Below are positions 45,290-54,730 of a stretch of 64,000 nt of DNA, in pieces. The stretch is from Aequorivita aquimaris. GTDB taxonomy: Bacteria > Bacteroidota > Bacteroidia > Flavobacteriales > Flavobacteriaceae. Positions within the stretch are counted from its first letter, which is position 1. Each line of letters opens with the position of its first letter. The notes under the pieces were generated by a model, which saw nothing but the letters and a program-made list of their open reading frames with translations, had not been told where the DNA came from and made no database searches. The stretch is taken from assembly GCF_001573155.1 (NCBI RefSeq), contig NZ_JRWG01000008.1, positions 32,491 through 96,490 on the forward strand, in the 5' to 3' direction. A program made the position numbers and the translations under genes.

Positions 45290-45592
45290 ATGAAGGTAAA
45301 CATTCAAACACCCAACTTTGCTGCCAAAGATGAACTTTTGGCATTTGTTGAAGGCAGATTGTCCAAACTAGAGCAGTTTTACGATAGAATTATTTTTGCT
45401 GACGTATTTTTAAAAGTGCAAAAAACCAGCGAGAAGGAAAATAAAATTGTGGAGGTGCTATTGAGCATTCCTGGAGACGATATGATGGTAAAGAAAGAGG
45501 CGAAAAGTTTTGAGGAGGCTGTGGATGATGTTGTTAAGGCCCTTGAAAGACAGCTTAAAAAAAGAAAACAAAAACAAAAAGCATATTTGTAA
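45290..45592 (+). CDS. Ribosome hibernation-promoting factor (HPF/RaiA, short type)
   Basis: This 100-residue protein has the beta-alpha-beta-beta-beta-alpha HPF/YfiA pattern: MKVNIQTPNF, AFVEGRLSKLEQFYDRIIFADVFL read in two segments, KIVEVLLSIPGDD and a C-terminal helix with a basic tail (ALERQLKKRKQKQKAYL). Short HPF proteins bind the decoding site of idle 30S subunits. Its transcript is likely stopped by the hairpin at 45644-45670, which overlaps the promoter of the next operon. Confidence 0.9.
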   Translation: MKVNIQTPNFAAKDELLAFVEGRLSKLEQFYDRIIFADVFLKVQKTSEKENKIVEVLLSIPGDDMMVKKEAKSFEEAVDDVVKALERQLKKRKQKQKAYL

Positions 45593-45613
45593 TAGAATTT
45601 TTTAGAAAAAGTT

Positions 45614-45642
45614 TTGTAGAAAAAATAATTTCTCTACATTTG
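45614..45642 (+). promoter_or_regulatory. Promoter of the tRNA-tuf operon
   Basis: TTG (45614-45616), 18-nt spacer and TACATTTG (45635-45642): a near-perfect TTG-N19-TAnnTTTG promoter, 63 nt before the first tRNA. Confidence 0.75.
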
Positions 45643-45643
45643 C

Positions 45644-45670
45644 AGTCCGTTAGAAATAGCGGACTTTTTT
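45644..45670 (+). terminator. Hairpin with T-run between the tRNA-tuf promoter and the first tRNA
   Basis: AGTCCG (45644-45649) pairs with CGGACT (45660-45665) followed by TTTTTT. It starts directly after the -7 box. It may be the terminator of the upstream hibernation-factor gene, or an early attenuator of the tRNA transcript; if transcription starts near 45648 the new RNA would lack much of the left arm. Confidence 0.55.
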
Positions 45671-45705
45671 ATGGCTGAAAAATAGCCTTAAAAAGAGGTC
45701 AAAAA

Positions 45706-45779
45706 GCCGATGTAGCTCAGCTGGCTAGAGCAGCTGATTTGTAATCAGCAGGTCGTGGGTTCGAGTCCCTCTATCGGCT
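45706..45779 (+). tRNA. tRNA-Thr (anticodon UGU)
   Basis: A full cloverleaf: acceptor GCCGATG/TATCGGC, D-arm TAGCTCAGCTGG, anticodon stem GCTGA/TCAGC with loop TTTGTAA (anticodon TGT), T-arm GGTTCGAGTCCC-type. CCA is not encoded. First of four tRNAs before tuf. Confidence 0.95.
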
Positions 45780-45829
45780 CTTGAAATTTTGGAAACGCTC
45801 CTTTTAAAGTATAGGCTTTAAAAGGTCTT

Positions 45830-45911
<82 letters not shown>

Positions 45912-45919
45912 CAGTTTGA

Positions 45920-46003
45920 AAATTCCAATTTTCAAGCACCAAATTCCAAAAGAATTTGGCTTCAGAATTGGAACTGTTCTTTAAAATTTTGGAATTTGGA
46001 ATT
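45920..46003. repeat. Period-7 intergenic repeat with 13-bp inverted repeat, between tRNA-Tyr and tRNA-Gly
   Basis: The words AAATTCC, AATTTTC, AAGCACC, AAATTCC, AAAAGAA follow each other every 7 nt from 45920, and TGGAATT repeats at 45990 and 45997. CCAAATTCCAAAA (45939-45951) has its exact reverse complement at 45987-45999, so the spacer RNA can fold into a hairpin between two tRNAs. Confidence 0.6.
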
Positions 46004-46030
46004 TCTTTTTTTTTGGAATTTCAATAAATT

Positions 46031-46103
46031 GCGGGAGTAGCTCAGTTGGTAGAGCGTCAGCCTTCCAAGCTGAATGTCGCCGGTTCGAACCCGGTCTCCC
46101 GCT
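46031..46103 (+). tRNA. tRNA-Gly (anticodon UCC)
   Basis: Acceptor GCGGGAG/CTCCCGC; anticodon stem TCAGC/GCTGA with loop CTTCCAA (anticodon TCC). T-arm GGTTCGAACCC. CCA is not encoded. Confidence 0.95.
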
Positions 46104-46110
46104 CAAAATG

Positions 46111-46180
46111 AGTTACAAGTTGTAAAGTTGCAAGTTACAGGTTGGAGTAACCTGAAGCTCGAAACCTGAAACCTGAAACC
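46111..46180. repeat. Strict period-7 repeat between tRNA-Gly and tRNA-Thr
   Basis: Ten consecutive 7-mers fill 70 bp: AGTTACA, AGTTGTA, AAGTTGC, AAGTTAC, AGGTTGG, AGTAACC, TGAAGCT, CGAAACC, TGAAACC, TGAAACC. The left half uses GTT words, the right half AAC words, so the element is an imperfect palindrome (CAGGTT against AACCTG near the centre). Confidence 0.65.
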
Positions 46181-46186
46181 AAAAAC

Positions 46187-46258
<72 letters not shown>

Positions 46259-46314
46259 CAAGTTTAGAATACAATAGATCACTAATATATAACTAAGATT
46301 AAAATAAATACAAA

Positions 46315-47502
46315 ATGGCAAAAGCAACATTCGATCGTTCAAAACCACACTTAAATGTTGGTACAATTGGACACGTAGATCACGGTAAAACAACTTTAAC
46401 AGCTGCAATTACTAAAGTAATGGCGGATGCTGGTTTCTCTGAAGCACGTTCATTCGATCAGATTGACAACGCACCAGAAGAAAAAGAAAGAGGTATAACA
46501 ATTAACTCTTCACACGTAGAGTACCAAACAGCTAACCGTCACTATGCGCACGTTGACTGTCCTGGTCACGCGGATTATGTAAAAAACATGGTAACAGGTG
46601 CTGCCCAAATGGACGGTGCTATTCTAGTTGTTGCTGCTACAGACGGACCTATGCCGCAAACTCGCGAGCACATCCTTCTTGGTCGCCAAGTAGGTATTCC
46701 ACGTATTGTTGTATTTATGAATAAGGTAGATATGGTAGATGATGAGGAATTATTAGAGTTAGTTGAGATGGAAATTCGTGACCTTCTTAACTTCTACGAA
46801 TATGATGGTGATAATGGGCCTGTGGTTCAAGGTTCAGCTCTTGGAGCTCTTAACGGAGAACAAAAATGGGTTGATACAGTTTTGAAATTGATGGAAGAAG
46901 TTGATTCTTGGATTGAACTTCCAACCCGTGATGTTGATAAGCCTTTCCTTATGCCTATTGAAGATGTATTCTCTATTACAGGTCGTGGTACTGTTGCGAC
47001 TGGTCGTATTGAAACTGGTATCGCAAAAACTGGGGATCCTGTAGAAATCATCGGCATGGGTGCTGAAAAATTAACTTCTACTATTACCGGTATTGAGATG
47101 TTCCGTCAAATCCTTGATAGAGGTGAGGCTGGAGATAATGCTGGTATCTTGTTAAGAGGTATTGAAAAATCACAGATTTCTAGAGGTATGGTTATTACTA
47201 AACCTGGATCTGTAACACCACACGCTAAATTTAAAGCTGAGGTTTATATCCTTAAAAAAGAAGAAGGTGGACGTCACACTCCATTCCACAACAACTACCG
47301 TCCACAGTTCTACGTTCGTACAACTGATGTAACTGGAACAATTTCGCTTCCTGATGGTGTTGAAATGGTTATGCCTGGTGATAACTTGACTATCCACGTT
47401 GAGTTGCTTCAACCAATTGCAATGAATGTAGGTCTTCGTTTCGCAATCCGTGAAGGTGGGCGTACTGTAGGTGCGGGTCAGGTAACTGAAATTTTAGACT
47501 AA
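46315..47502 (+). CDS. tuf: Translation elongation factor EF-Tu
   Basis: EF-Tu brings aminoacyl-tRNA to the ribosome as a GTP complex. The 395-residue length is typical. GTPase motifs: GHVDHGKTT (residues 19-27), [23 protein letters not shown] and GSALGAL; domains II and III follow, ending [20 protein letters not shown]. The gene lies between tRNA-Thr and tRNA-Trp, the same arrangement as tufB in E. coli, and its codon use is strongly biased, as expected for a highly expressed gene. Confidence 0.98.
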   Translation: MAKATFDRSKPHLNVGTIGHVDHGKTTLTAAITKVMADAGFSEARSFDQIDNAPEEKERGITINSSHVEYQTANRHYAHVDCPGHADYVKNMVTGAAQMDGAILVVAATDGPMPQTREHILLGRQVGIPRIVVFMNKVDMVDDEELLELVEMEIRDLLNFYEYDGDNGPVVQGSALGALNGEQKWVDTVLKLMEEVDSWIELPTRDVDKPFLMPIEDVFSITGRGTVATGRIETGIAKTGDPVEIIGMGAEKLTSTITGIEMFRQILDRGEAGDNAGILLRGIEKSQISRGMVITKPGSVTPHAKFKAEVYILKKEEGGRHTPFHNNYRPQFYVRTTDVTGTISLPDGVEMVMPGDNLTIHVELLQPIAMNVGLRFAIREGGRTVGAGQVTEILD

Positions 47503-47514
47503 TTATATAATTAT

Positions 47515-47562
47515 AAAAAGCACTGGGTGTCCCGAATTAACTTCGGGATACCTTGGCTTTTA
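47515..47562 (+). terminator. Hairpin after tuf (weak terminator or processing site)
   Basis: AAAAGC...TGTCCCGAA pairs with TTCGGGATA...GGCTTTT with an internal loop. There is no long T-run, so it may attenuate transcription or be an RNase processing site before tRNA-Trp. Confidence 0.45.
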
Positions 47563-47608
47563 TAGCGGGTTTAGCATATTGGCCTTTAAATGGTGCTAAT
47601 CCTTATAG

Positions 47609-47681
47609 ACGGGTTTAGCTCAGTTGGTAGAGCACTGGTCTCCAAAACCAGGTGTCGGGAGTTCGAGTCTCTCAACCCGTG
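47609..47681 (+). tRNA. tRNA-Trp (anticodon CCA)
   Basis: Acceptor ACGGGTT/AACCCGT, D-arm TAGCTCAGTTGG, anticodon stem CTGGT/ACCAG with loop CTCCAAA (anticodon CCA), T-arm GGGAGTTCGAGTCTC. Located between tuf and secE, as in many bacteria. Confidence 0.96.
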
Positions 47682-47731
47682 CAAAAGATGAAAACCTTTG
47701 TTACATCTATAAAATCTTAAACTGCGACAAA

Positions 47732-47920
47732 ATGGTAAATTATATTACAGAATCGTATAAAGAACTTAAAAATCACGTTACTTGGCCTACTTGGGCAGAA
47801 GCACAGAAGTTAACTGTTATTGTAGCGGTGTTCTCTGTTTTATTGGCTTTGGCAGTTTGGGGCGTAGATACCGTTTTCAGTAAAATGGTTGGTTTATATT
47901 TTGATTGGATCAAGTCGTAA
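47732..47920 (+). CDS. secE: Preprotein translocase subunit SecE
   Basis: The ATG at 47732 (MVNYITESYKELKNHVTWPTW) is the proper start; a longer frame from 47624 runs through the tRNA-Trp gene and is not credible. The 62-residue single-helix form is typical outside the enterobacteria: a conserved amphipathic part (ELKNHVTWPTWAEAQKLT) and one membrane helix (VIVAVFSVLLALAVWGVDTV). SecE clamps SecY in the inner membrane. Four nucleotides separate it from nusG. Confidence 0.93.
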   Translation: MVNYITESYKELKNHVTWPTWAEAQKLTVIVAVFSVLLALAVWGVDTVFSKMVGLYFDWIKS

Positions 47921-47923
47921 GCA

Positions 47924-48478
47924 ATGACCGAAACAACAAGTACAAAAAAGTGGTATGTGGTCCGTTCAGTAAGTGGACAGGAAAACAAGATCAAATCGTA
48001 TATCGAAAATGAGATAAAACGATTGGAACTTGAGGATTATATTGACCAAGTGCTAGTGCCCACTGAAAAAGTAATACAGATTCGTAACGGAAAGAAAGTA
48101 AACAAAGAACGCGTTTATTTTCCCGGTTATATAATGATACAGGCAAATCTGGGTGGAGAAATTCCACACATCATAAAATCTATCAACGGAGTAATCGGCT
48201 TTTTGGGTGAAACCAAAGGAGGAGATCCCGTGCCGCTTAGACAATCTGAAGTAAACAGAATGTTAGGTAAGGTTGATGAACTTTCAGTGAAAGATGATAG
48301 TGTTAACATCCCTTACACAATTGGCGAAACCGTAAAAGTAATAGACGGACCGTTCAACGGATTTAACGGAACCGTGGAAAAGATAAATGAAGAGAAACGC
48401 AAGCTCGAAGTAATGGTGAAAATTTTCGGAAGAAAAACACCATTAGAGTTGAGCTATATGCAAGTAGAAAAAGTTTAA
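47924..48478 (+). CDS. nusG: Transcription termination/antitermination factor NusG
   Basis: This 184-residue protein has the NusG N-terminal domain (KKWYVVRSVSGQENKIKSYI, VYFPGYIMIQ, IGFLGETKGGDPVPL) that binds RNA polymerase and a C-terminal KOW domain (IGETVKVIDGPFNGFNGTVEKI). It couples RNA polymerase to pausing control, Rho or the ribosome. It forms part of the secE-nusG-rplKAJL-rpoBC gene order. Confidence 0.97.
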   Translation: MTETTSTKKWYVVRSVSGQENKIKSYIENEIKRLELEDYIDQVLVPTEKVIQIRNGKKVNKERVYFPGYIMIQANLGGEIPHIIKSINGVIGFLGETKGGDPVPLRQSEVNRMLGKVDELSVKDDSVNIPYTIGETVKVIDGPFNGFNGTVEKINEEKRKLEVMVKIFGRKTPLELSYMQVEKV

Positions 48479-48542
48479 TTGTTACGCTTAATAGGTTTTT
48501 CGGAGGCTTCCACTTTTGAATAACCACATTTAAAAATTAGAA

Positions 48543-48980
48543 ATGGCAAAAGAAATCAGTAAAGTAGTTAAGTTGCAAGTTCGCGGAGGTGCTGCCAATC
48601 CATCACCCCCAGTTGGACCTGCTCTTGGTGCTGCCGGTGTTAACATCATGGAGTTCTGTAAGCAATTCAACGCTAGAACCCAGGATAAGCAGGGGAAAGT
48701 ATTGCCAGTAGCGATCACAGTGTATAAAGACAAGTCTTTTGACTTTGTAATTAAAACACCACCCGCTGCAGTACAAATACTAGAAGCTGCAAAAGCGAAA
48801 AAGGGCTCCGGTGAACCACACGCAAAAAAAGTAGCCACAATCTCTTGGGACCAAGTTAAAACGATCGCGGAAGATAAAATGCCCGATCTTAACGCATTTA
48901 CCGTAGAGTCTGCTATGAAAATGGTAGCCGGTACTGCACGTTCCATGGGAATAAAAGTAAAAGGTGACGCACCTTTTTAA
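48543..48980 (+). CDS. rplK: 50S ribosomal protein uL11
   Basis: This 145-residue protein matches uL11: [20 protein letters not shown] and [15 protein letters not shown] at the N-terminus, then [14 protein letters not shown] strand and the rRNA-binding C-terminal domain ([24 protein letters not shown]). uL11 forms the base of the GTPase-associated centre. The 64-nt gap to nusG has no clear terminator. Confidence 0.97.
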   Translation: MAKEISKVVKLQVRGGAANPSPPVGPALGAAGVNIMEFCKQFNARTQDKQGKVLPVAITVYKDKSFDFVIKTPPAAVQILEAAKAKKGSGEPHAKKVATISWDQVKTIAEDKMPDLNAFTVESAMKMVAGTARSMGIKVKGDAPF

Positions 48981-49001
48981 TCTGAAAAAAGAATCTATAA
49001 A

Positions 49002-49700
49002 ATGGCACGATTAACTAAAAAGCAAAAGGAAGCCGCATCAAAAATAGAGCCTAACAAGGCCTATTCTGTAGCTGAGGCTTCTGCTTTAATAAAAGAAATC
49101 ACCAGCGTAAAGTTTGATGCTTCCGTTGACCTTGCAGTACGTCTTAACGTGGATCCACGTAAAGCGAACCAAATGGTCCGTGGCGTTGTTACCCTTCCGC
49201 ACGGAACTGGTAAGGACGTAAAAGTGTTGGCATTGGTAACTCCCGATAAGGAAGCCGAAGCCAAAGAAGCCGGAGCAGATTACGTAGGTCTTGATGAGTA
49301 CCTCGATAAAATTAAAGGAGGATGGACAGATGTTGACGTAATTGTAACTATGCCAAGCGTAATGGGTAAATTAGGTCCTTTAGGACGTGTACTAGGTCCT
49401 CGTGGCCTTATGCCAAACCCAAAAACAGGTACAGTAACAATGGACGTTGCTAAAGCAGTTTCTGATGTAAAAGCTGGTAAAATCGACTTCAAAGTTGACA
49501 AGACTGGTATCGTACACGCAGCAATCGGGAAAGCATCTTTTGATGCCGAAAAGATTGCAGGAAACGCAAGAGAATTATTAACAACCCTCGTTAAACTTAA
49601 ACCTCAGGCCGCAAAAGGTGTTTACATTAAGAGTATCTTCATGTCAAGCACAATGAGCCCAGGAGTTGAAGTGGATACAAAAAGGTTTACTGAGCAGTAA
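49002..49700 (+). CDS. rplA: 50S ribosomal protein uL1
   Basis: This 232-residue protein matches uL1: [20 protein letters not shown], the motif [50 protein letters not shown] and the C-terminal [19 protein letters not shown]. uL1 forms the mobile stalk at the E site and in other bacteria represses the L11-L1 transcript; I found no convincing L1 target in the leader here. It is 22 nt from rplK. Confidence 0.97.
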   Translation: MARLTKKQKEAASKIEPNKAYSVAEASALIKEITSVKFDASVDLAVRLNVDPRKANQMVRGVVTLPHGTGKDVKVLALVTPDKEAEAKEAGADYVGLDEYLDKIKGGWTDVDVIVTMPSVMGKLGPLGRVLGPRGLMPNPKTGTVTMDVAKAVSDVKAGKIDFKVDKTGIVHAAIGKASFDAEKIAGNARELLTTLVKLKPQAAKGVYIKSIFMSSTMSPGVEVDTKRFTEQ

Positions 49701-49712
49701 AAACTGGAAATT

Positions 49713-50234
49713 ATGACAAGAGAAGAAAAATCACAAGTAATTGAAACGTTGACTGCACAGTTGTCTGATAATGCCAATATCTATCTGGCAGACATTTCAG
49801 GCCTTGATGCAGGGAATACTACCAACCTTCGCCGCGCTTGTTTCAAAGCAGGGGTTCAGTTGGCAGTTGTTAAGAACACATTGCTTAAAAAAGCGATGGA
49901 GAGTTCAGATAAGGATTTCGGTGAGCTTACAAATATCCTGAAAGGAAATACATCTTTGATGATTTCTGAAACAGGAAACGCGCCTGCCAAAGTAATTAAG
50001 GAATTCAGAAAGAAATCTGATAAGCCTCTTTTGAAGGGAGCCTATATCCAAGAGTCAATTTATGTTGGCGACAATCAATTGGATAGTCTGGTTGAACTTA
50101 AGTCGAAAGACGAACTTATTGGAGAAATTATCGGGTTGTTGCAATCGCCTGCTAAAAATGTTGTTTCAGCACTTAAATCAAGTGGTGGAAAGCTTGCGGG
50201 AATTGTTAAGACCTTATCCGAAAGAGAAGGATAA
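49713..50234 (+). CDS. rplJ: 50S ribosomal protein uL10
   Basis: This 173-residue protein matches uL10: REEKSQVIETLTAQLSDNAN, NTTNLRRACFKAGVQLAVVKNTLLKKAM (in two segments) and LKGAYIQESIYVGDNQLDSL. The C-terminal helix binds the bL12 dimers. Only 12 nt separate it from rplA, too short for the L10 leader structure seen in some other phyla. Confidence 0.97.
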   Translation: MTREEKSQVIETLTAQLSDNANIYLADISGLDAGNTTNLRRACFKAGVQLAVVKNTLLKKAMESSDKDFGELTNILKGNTSLMISETGNAPAKVIKEFRKKSDKPLLKGAYIQESIYVGDNQLDSLVELKSKDELIGEIIGLLQSPAKNVVSALKSSGGKLAGIVKTLSEREG

Positions 50235-50329
50235 AAAACCCCTTTTGTCTTCCTTTAAAGGGAGATATAGAGGAATGTTATTGCACTAATTAATTTATAT
50301 AAACACAATTATTTTTAAAAACGATAGAA

Positions 50330-50707
50330 ATGGCAGATTTGAAAGATTTCGCAGAAAAATTGGTTAACCTAACAGTAAAAGAAGTTAATGAGTTAGCTAC
50401 AATATTAAAAGATGAGTATGGCATTGAGCCTGCTGCTGCAGCTGTTGCTGTTGCTGCTGGTGGTGCTGCTGCAGGTGGAGACGCCGCTGAAGAGCAATCA
50501 GAATTCACAGTAATGTTGAAAGCTGCTGGTGCATCTAAACTTGCAGTTGTAAAACTAGTTAAGGAATTAACTGGTGCTGGTCTTAAAGAAGCAAAAGAAA
50601 TGGTAGATAACGCTCCTTCTCCAATTAAAGAAGGCGTTTCTAAAGACGAAGCTGAAGCTTTAAAAGCTCAATTAGAAGAAGCTGGAGCTGAGGTTGAGCT
50701 TAAGTAA
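50330..50707 (+). CDS. rplL: 50S ribosomal protein bL12 (L7/L12)
   Basis: This 125-residue acidic protein has the dimerisation helix ([20 protein letters not shown]), an Ala-rich hinge ([16 protein letters not shown]), and the C-terminal factor-binding domain ([33 protein letters not shown]). It recruits elongation factors. A strong hairpin follows before rpoB. Confidence 0.97.
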   Translation: MADLKDFAEKLVNLTVKEVNELATILKDEYGIEPAAAAVAVAAGGAAAGGDAAEEQSEFTVMLKAAGASKLAVVKLVKELTGAGLKEAKEMVDNAPSPIKEGVSKDEAEALKAQLEEAGAEVELK

Positions 50708-50726
50708 GCTCCTTACGTTCCAAACC

Positions 50727-50763
50727 TTAAGGTTTAGGTCTTCCGTTTCGGCGGAAAGACCTA
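50727..50763 (+). terminator. Strong hairpin between rplL and rpoB (attenuator or processing site)
   Basis: GGTTTAGGTCTTCCG (50727-50741) pairs with CGGAAAGACCTAAACC (50748-50763) with one bulged base, loop TTTCGG. It is followed by ATTTTGCG, only a weak T-run. In E. coli the same gap holds an attenuator and an RNase III site; a similar role here is inference. Confidence 0.65.
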
Positions 50764-50842
50764 AACCATTTTGCGTATATAATGGTTAATGCCTTTTTAT
50801 ACGATTATTTCATTTTCATTTTAATTAAAATTCCGTCCATAG

Positions 50843-53800
50843 ATGTCAGCAACGCAAACTGAAAGATTGAATTTTTCCTCTGTAAAAAATAAGCCGGAAT
50901 ATCCCGACTTTTTGGACATTCAGATTAAATCCTTTCAGGATTTTTTCCAGTTGGAAACCAAATCAGAAGAAAGAGGCCAAGAAGGATTGTACAAAACCTT
51001 TTTGGAAAATTTCCCGATTACCGATACCCGCAACCAATTCGTTTTAGAGTTTTTAGACTATTTCGTAGATCCCCCAAGATATTCCATACAGGAGTGTATT
51101 GAGCGCGGACTTACCTATAGCGTCCCTCTAAAAGCGCGATTGAAACTGTACTGTACAGACGCCGAGCACGAAGATTTTGAAACCATCGTACAAGATGTCT
51201 ATCTCGGTACCATCCCATATATGACCCCCAGCGGAACGTTCTGCATCAACGGGGCCGAGCGTGTTGTTGTTTCACAGCTTCACCGTTCTCCAGGGGTGTT
51301 CTTTGGCCAATCCTTCCACGCAAATGGAACGAAGCTTTACTCTGCCCGCGTAATTCCTTTCAAAGGTTCATGGATTGAGTTTGCCACAGATATCAACAGC
51401 GTGATGTACGCGTACATTGACCGTAAGAAAAAATTGCCCGTAACCACACTTTTCCGCGCCATCGGTTTTGAAAGAGATAAGGATATTCTTGAAATATTCG
51501 ACCTTGCGGAAGAAGTTAAAGCTTCAAAAACGGGGCTTAAAAAATATATTGGCCGCAAATTGGCGGCACGTGTGCTGAAAACTTGGCACGAGGATTTCGT
51601 GGATGAAGATACAGGCGAGGTGGTTTCCATCGAGCGTAATGAGATCATTTTAGACCGTGATACTGTTCTTGAAAAAGAGCATATTGACGAAATTATCGAT
51701 TCCGGAACAAAAACAATCTTGTTGCACAAAGAGGATAACCTTCAGGCAGATTACGCCATTATCCACAATACACTGCAAAAAGACCCTACCAACTCAGAAA
51801 AGGAAGCGGTAGAACACATATACAGACAACTTCGTAATGCCGAACCACCTGATGAGGAAACGGCTCGTGGTATTATCCACAAGCTATTCTTCAGCGACCA
51901 AAGATATAATCTTGGTGAGGTAGGGCGTTACAGAATGAACAAGAAACTGGGTCTTGATATCCCAATGGACAAGCAAGTGCTTACCAAGGAAGATATTATA
52001 ACCATAGTTAAATATTTGATCGAGCTTATTAACTCTAAAGCTGAGATTGATGATATTGACCACCTTAGTAACCGTCGTGTACGTACTGTGGGTGAGCAAT
52101 TGTCGCAACAGTTTGGCGTTGGTCTTGCCCGTATGGCACGTACCATCCGCGAGCGTATGAACGTTCGTGACAACGAGGTATTTACACCTATCGATTTGAT
52201 TAATGCGAAAACACTTTCGTCAGTAATCAACTCATTCTTTGGTACCAACCAGCTTTCACAGTTTATGGACCAGACCAACCCACTGGCAGAGATTACGCAT
52301 AAGCGTCGTCTTTCGGCACTTGGGCCAGGTGGTCTTTCCCGTGAAAGAGCAGGTTTCGAGGTTCGTGACGTTCACTATACACACTACGGCCGTTTGTGCC
52401 CGATTGAAACACCTGAAGGACCAAACATTGGTCTTATTTCTTCACTTGCTGTTTATGCGAAAGTGAATAACCTTGGTTTCATCGAGACACCATACCGTAA
52501 AGTTACGGATGGTAAAATTGACTTGAAACATGAGCCTGTTTATCTTTCTGCTGAAGAAGAAGAAGAAAAACACATTGCACAGGCAAATATTCCACTTTCA
52601 GACAAAGGTGAAATTGAAACCGACAAGGTAATTGCACGTATGGAAGGTGACTTCCCTCTTGTGGAACCAACGGTTGTAAATTACGCTGACGTTGCGCCAA
52701 ACCAGATTGCATCTATCTCAGCATCGTTGATTCCATTCTTGGAGCATGATGATGCGAACCGTGCACTGATGGGCTCAAACATGATGCGCCAGGCGGTACC
52801 TTTGTTGATTGCAGATTCACCAATCGTGGGAACTGGTCTTGAAAGACAAGTTGCTTCCGATAGTCGTGTATTGATAAATGCTGAAGGAGACGGTGTAGTA
52901 GAGTATGTTGACGCAAATGAAATCACAATCAAATACGACCGTACCGAGAACGAACGTATGGTAAGTTTTGATTCTGATGAAAAAACATATCAACTGGTAA
53001 AATTCAGAAAGACAAACCAGAGTACTTCCATTAACTTGAAGCCAATTGTTCGCAAAGGCGATAGAGTGAAAAAAGGACAGGTGCTTTGTCAAGGATATGC
53101 TACTGAAAAAGGAGAATTGGCCTTAGGCCGAAACATGAAGGTTGCCTTCATGCCTTGGAAAGGGTATAACTTTGAGGATGCGATCGTTATTTCTGAAAAA
53201 GTAGTTCGCGAAGATATTTTCACTTCCATACATATAGATGAATACTCTTTGGAGGTTCGCGATACCAAATTGGGTAACGAGGAATTGACAAACGATATTC
53301 CAAACGTTTCGGAAGAAGCTACAAAAGATTTGGATGAATTCGGTATGATCCGAATTGGCGCCGAGGTAAAACCTGGCGATATCCTTATCGGGAAAATTAC
53401 GCCTAAAGGTGAAAGCGACCCAACGCCAGAAGAAAAACTGCTTCGTGCCATTTTTGGTGACAAAGCAGGTGACGTTAAGGATGCTTCGCTAAAAGCTTCG
53501 CCTTCGTTGAACGGGGTGGTGATAGACAAGAAATTGTTTGCCCGTGCCGTAAAAGATAAGCGCAAACGTGCAAAAGATAAAGAGGACATCGCAGAACTTG
53601 AAGCAAAATACGAAGCAAAATTCGTAGCACTGCAAGATGTTTTGGTTGAAAAACTTTTCGCAATTGTAGGTGGAAAAACTGCTCAAGGTGTAAATAACGA
53701 TCTTGGCGAAGTAGTTTTCCCTAAAGGTAAAAAGTTCACATTAAAAATGCTTCACGCGGTTGATGATTATACCCACTTAACGGGAGGTACTTGGACGACT

Positions 53801-54655
53801 GATGATGAAACCAACGTATTGGTGGCAGATTTAATGCACAACTATAAAATTAAGGAAAACGACCTTCAAGGTAACTTGCGTCGTGAGAAGTTTACAATCT
53901 CTGTAGGAGATGAGCTACCTTCCGGAATTTTGAAACTTGCCAAAGTTTACATCGCTAAAAAGCGTAAACTAAAAGTAGGGGACAAGATGGCGGGACGTCA
54001 CGGAAACAAAGGTATTGTAGCACGTATTGTACGTGAGGAAGATATGCCTTTCCTTGAAGACGGAACTCCTGTAGATATCGTGTTGAACCCACTTGGGGTA
54101 CCATCGCGTATGAACATTGGGCAGATTTATGAAACCGTTCTTGGATGGGCCGGACAAAAATTAGGTCGCAAATATGCAACCCCAATTTTTGACGGTGCAA
54201 CTATTGACCAAATAAATGAATTGACCGATGAGGCTGGAATTCCAAGATTTGGACACACCTATCTATTTGATGGTGGCACCGGGAAGCGTTTTGACCAACC
54301 TGCAACTGTAGGGGTTATCTATATGCTGAAACTGGGCCATATGGTAGATGACAAGATGCACGCACGTTCCATCGGACCGTACTCGCTTATTACGCAACAA
54401 CCTCTTGGTGGTAAAGCACAATTTGGTGGTCAGCGTTTTGGGGAGATGGAAGTTTGGGCCTTGGAAGCATACGGTGCATCCAGCACGCTTAGAGAAATAT
54501 TGACTGTTAAATCTGATGATGTTATTGGAAGGGCGAAAACCTACGAGGCAATCGTAAAAGGGGAAACCATGCCAGAACCAGGATTACCGGAATCTTTCAA
54601 CGTACTTATGCACGAATTGAAAGGATTGGGTCTTGATATTAGATTAGAGGAATAG
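50843..54655 (+). CDS. rpoB: DNA-directed RNA polymerase subunit beta
   Basis: This 1270-residue protein is the beta subunit. Visible landmarks: [20 protein letters not shown] at the start, the rifampicin region ([39 protein letters not shown]), [19 protein letters not shown], the catalytic-centre region [14 protein letters not shown] and the C-terminal [20 protein letters not shown]. The serine, histidine and arginine residues of the rifampicin pocket look wild-type. It follows rplL by 135 nt containing a strong hairpin and precedes rpoC by 75 nt with a perfect palindrome. Confidence 0.98.
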   Translation: MSATQTERLNFSSVKNKPEYPDFLDIQIKSFQDFFQLETKSEERGQEGLYKTFLENFPITDTRNQFVLEFLDYFVDPPRYSIQECIERGLTYSVPLKARLKLYCTDAEHEDFETIVQDVYLGTIPYMTPSGTFCINGAERVVVSQLHRSPGVFFGQSFHANGTKLYSARVIPFKGSWIEFATDINSVMYAYIDRKKKLPVTTLFRAIGFERDKDILEIFDLAEEVKASKTGLKKYIGRKLAARVLKTWHEDFVDEDTGEVVSIERNEIILDRDTVLEKEHIDEIIDSGTKTILLHKEDNLQADYAIIHNTLQKDPTNSEKEAVEHIYRQLRNAEPPDEETARGIIHKLFFSDQRYNLGEVGRYRMNKKLGLDIPMDKQVLTKEDIITIVKYLIELINSKAEIDDIDHLSNRRVRTVGEQLSQQFGVGLARMARTIRERMNVRDNEVFTPIDLINAKTLSSVINSFFGTNQLSQFMDQTNPLAEITHKRRLSALGPGGLSRERAGFEVRDVHYTHYGRLCPIETPEGPNIGLISSLAVYAKVNNLGFIETPYRKVTDGKIDLKHEPVYLSAEEEEEKHIAQANIPLSDKGEIETDKVIARMEGDFPLVEPTVVNYADVAPNQIASISASLIPFLEHDDANRALMGSNMMRQAVPLLIADSPIVGTGLERQVASDSRVLINAEGDGVVEYVDANEITIKYDRTENERMVSFDSDEKTYQLVKFRKTNQSTSINLKPIVRKGDRVKKGQVLCQGYATEKGELALGRNMKVAFMPWKGYNFEDAIVISEKVVREDIFTSIHIDEYSLEVRDTKLGNEELTNDIPNVSEEATKDLDEFGMIRIGAEVKPGDILIGKITPKGESDPTPEEKLLRAIFGDKAGDVKDASLKASPSLNGVVIDKKLFARAVKDKRKRAKDKEDIAELEAKYEAKFVALQDVLVEKLFAIVGGKTAQGVNNDLGEVVFPKGKKFTLKMLHAVDDYTHLTGGTWTTDDETNVLVADLMHNYKIKENDLQGNLRREKFTISVGDELPSGILKLAKVYIAKKRKLKVGDKMAGRHGNKGIVARIVREEDMPFLEDGTPVDIVLNPLGVPSRMNIGQIYETVLGWAGQKLGRKYATPIFDGATIDQINELTDEAGIPRFGHTYLFDGGTGKRFDQPATVGVIYMLKLGHMVDDKMHARSIGPYSLITQQPLGGKAQFGGQRFGEMEVWALEAYGASSTLREILTVKSDDVIGRAKTYEAIVKGETMPEPGLPESFNVLMHELKGLGLDIRLEE

Positions 54656-54677
54656 CCCACGGGGTCATTCCGATACC

Positions 54678-54705
54678 GTAGGCGCGCGATTAATCGCGCG
54701 CCTAC
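54678..54705. repeat. 28-bp perfect palindrome between rpoB and rpoC
   Basis: GTAGGCGCGCGATT is followed directly by its exact reverse complement AATCGCGCGCCTAC. Very GC-rich arms stand out from the AT-rich surroundings. Such GCGCGATT palindromes look like REP-type dispersed elements; no second copy lies in this window. Confidence 0.8.
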
Positions 54706-54730
54706 AAACAAAAATTAATTTTTTTTCAAC

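Noticed and set aside
46111..46180. CRISPR-like array
   Set aside because: The repeats are 7 nt with no spacers and no cas genes nearby.
47624..47731. Upstream extension of secE
   Set aside because: It begins inside tRNA-Trp; SecE homology starts at the ATG at 47732.
48479..48542. L1-binding leader before rplK
   Set aside because: The 64-nt gap has no structure I can match to a known L1 target.
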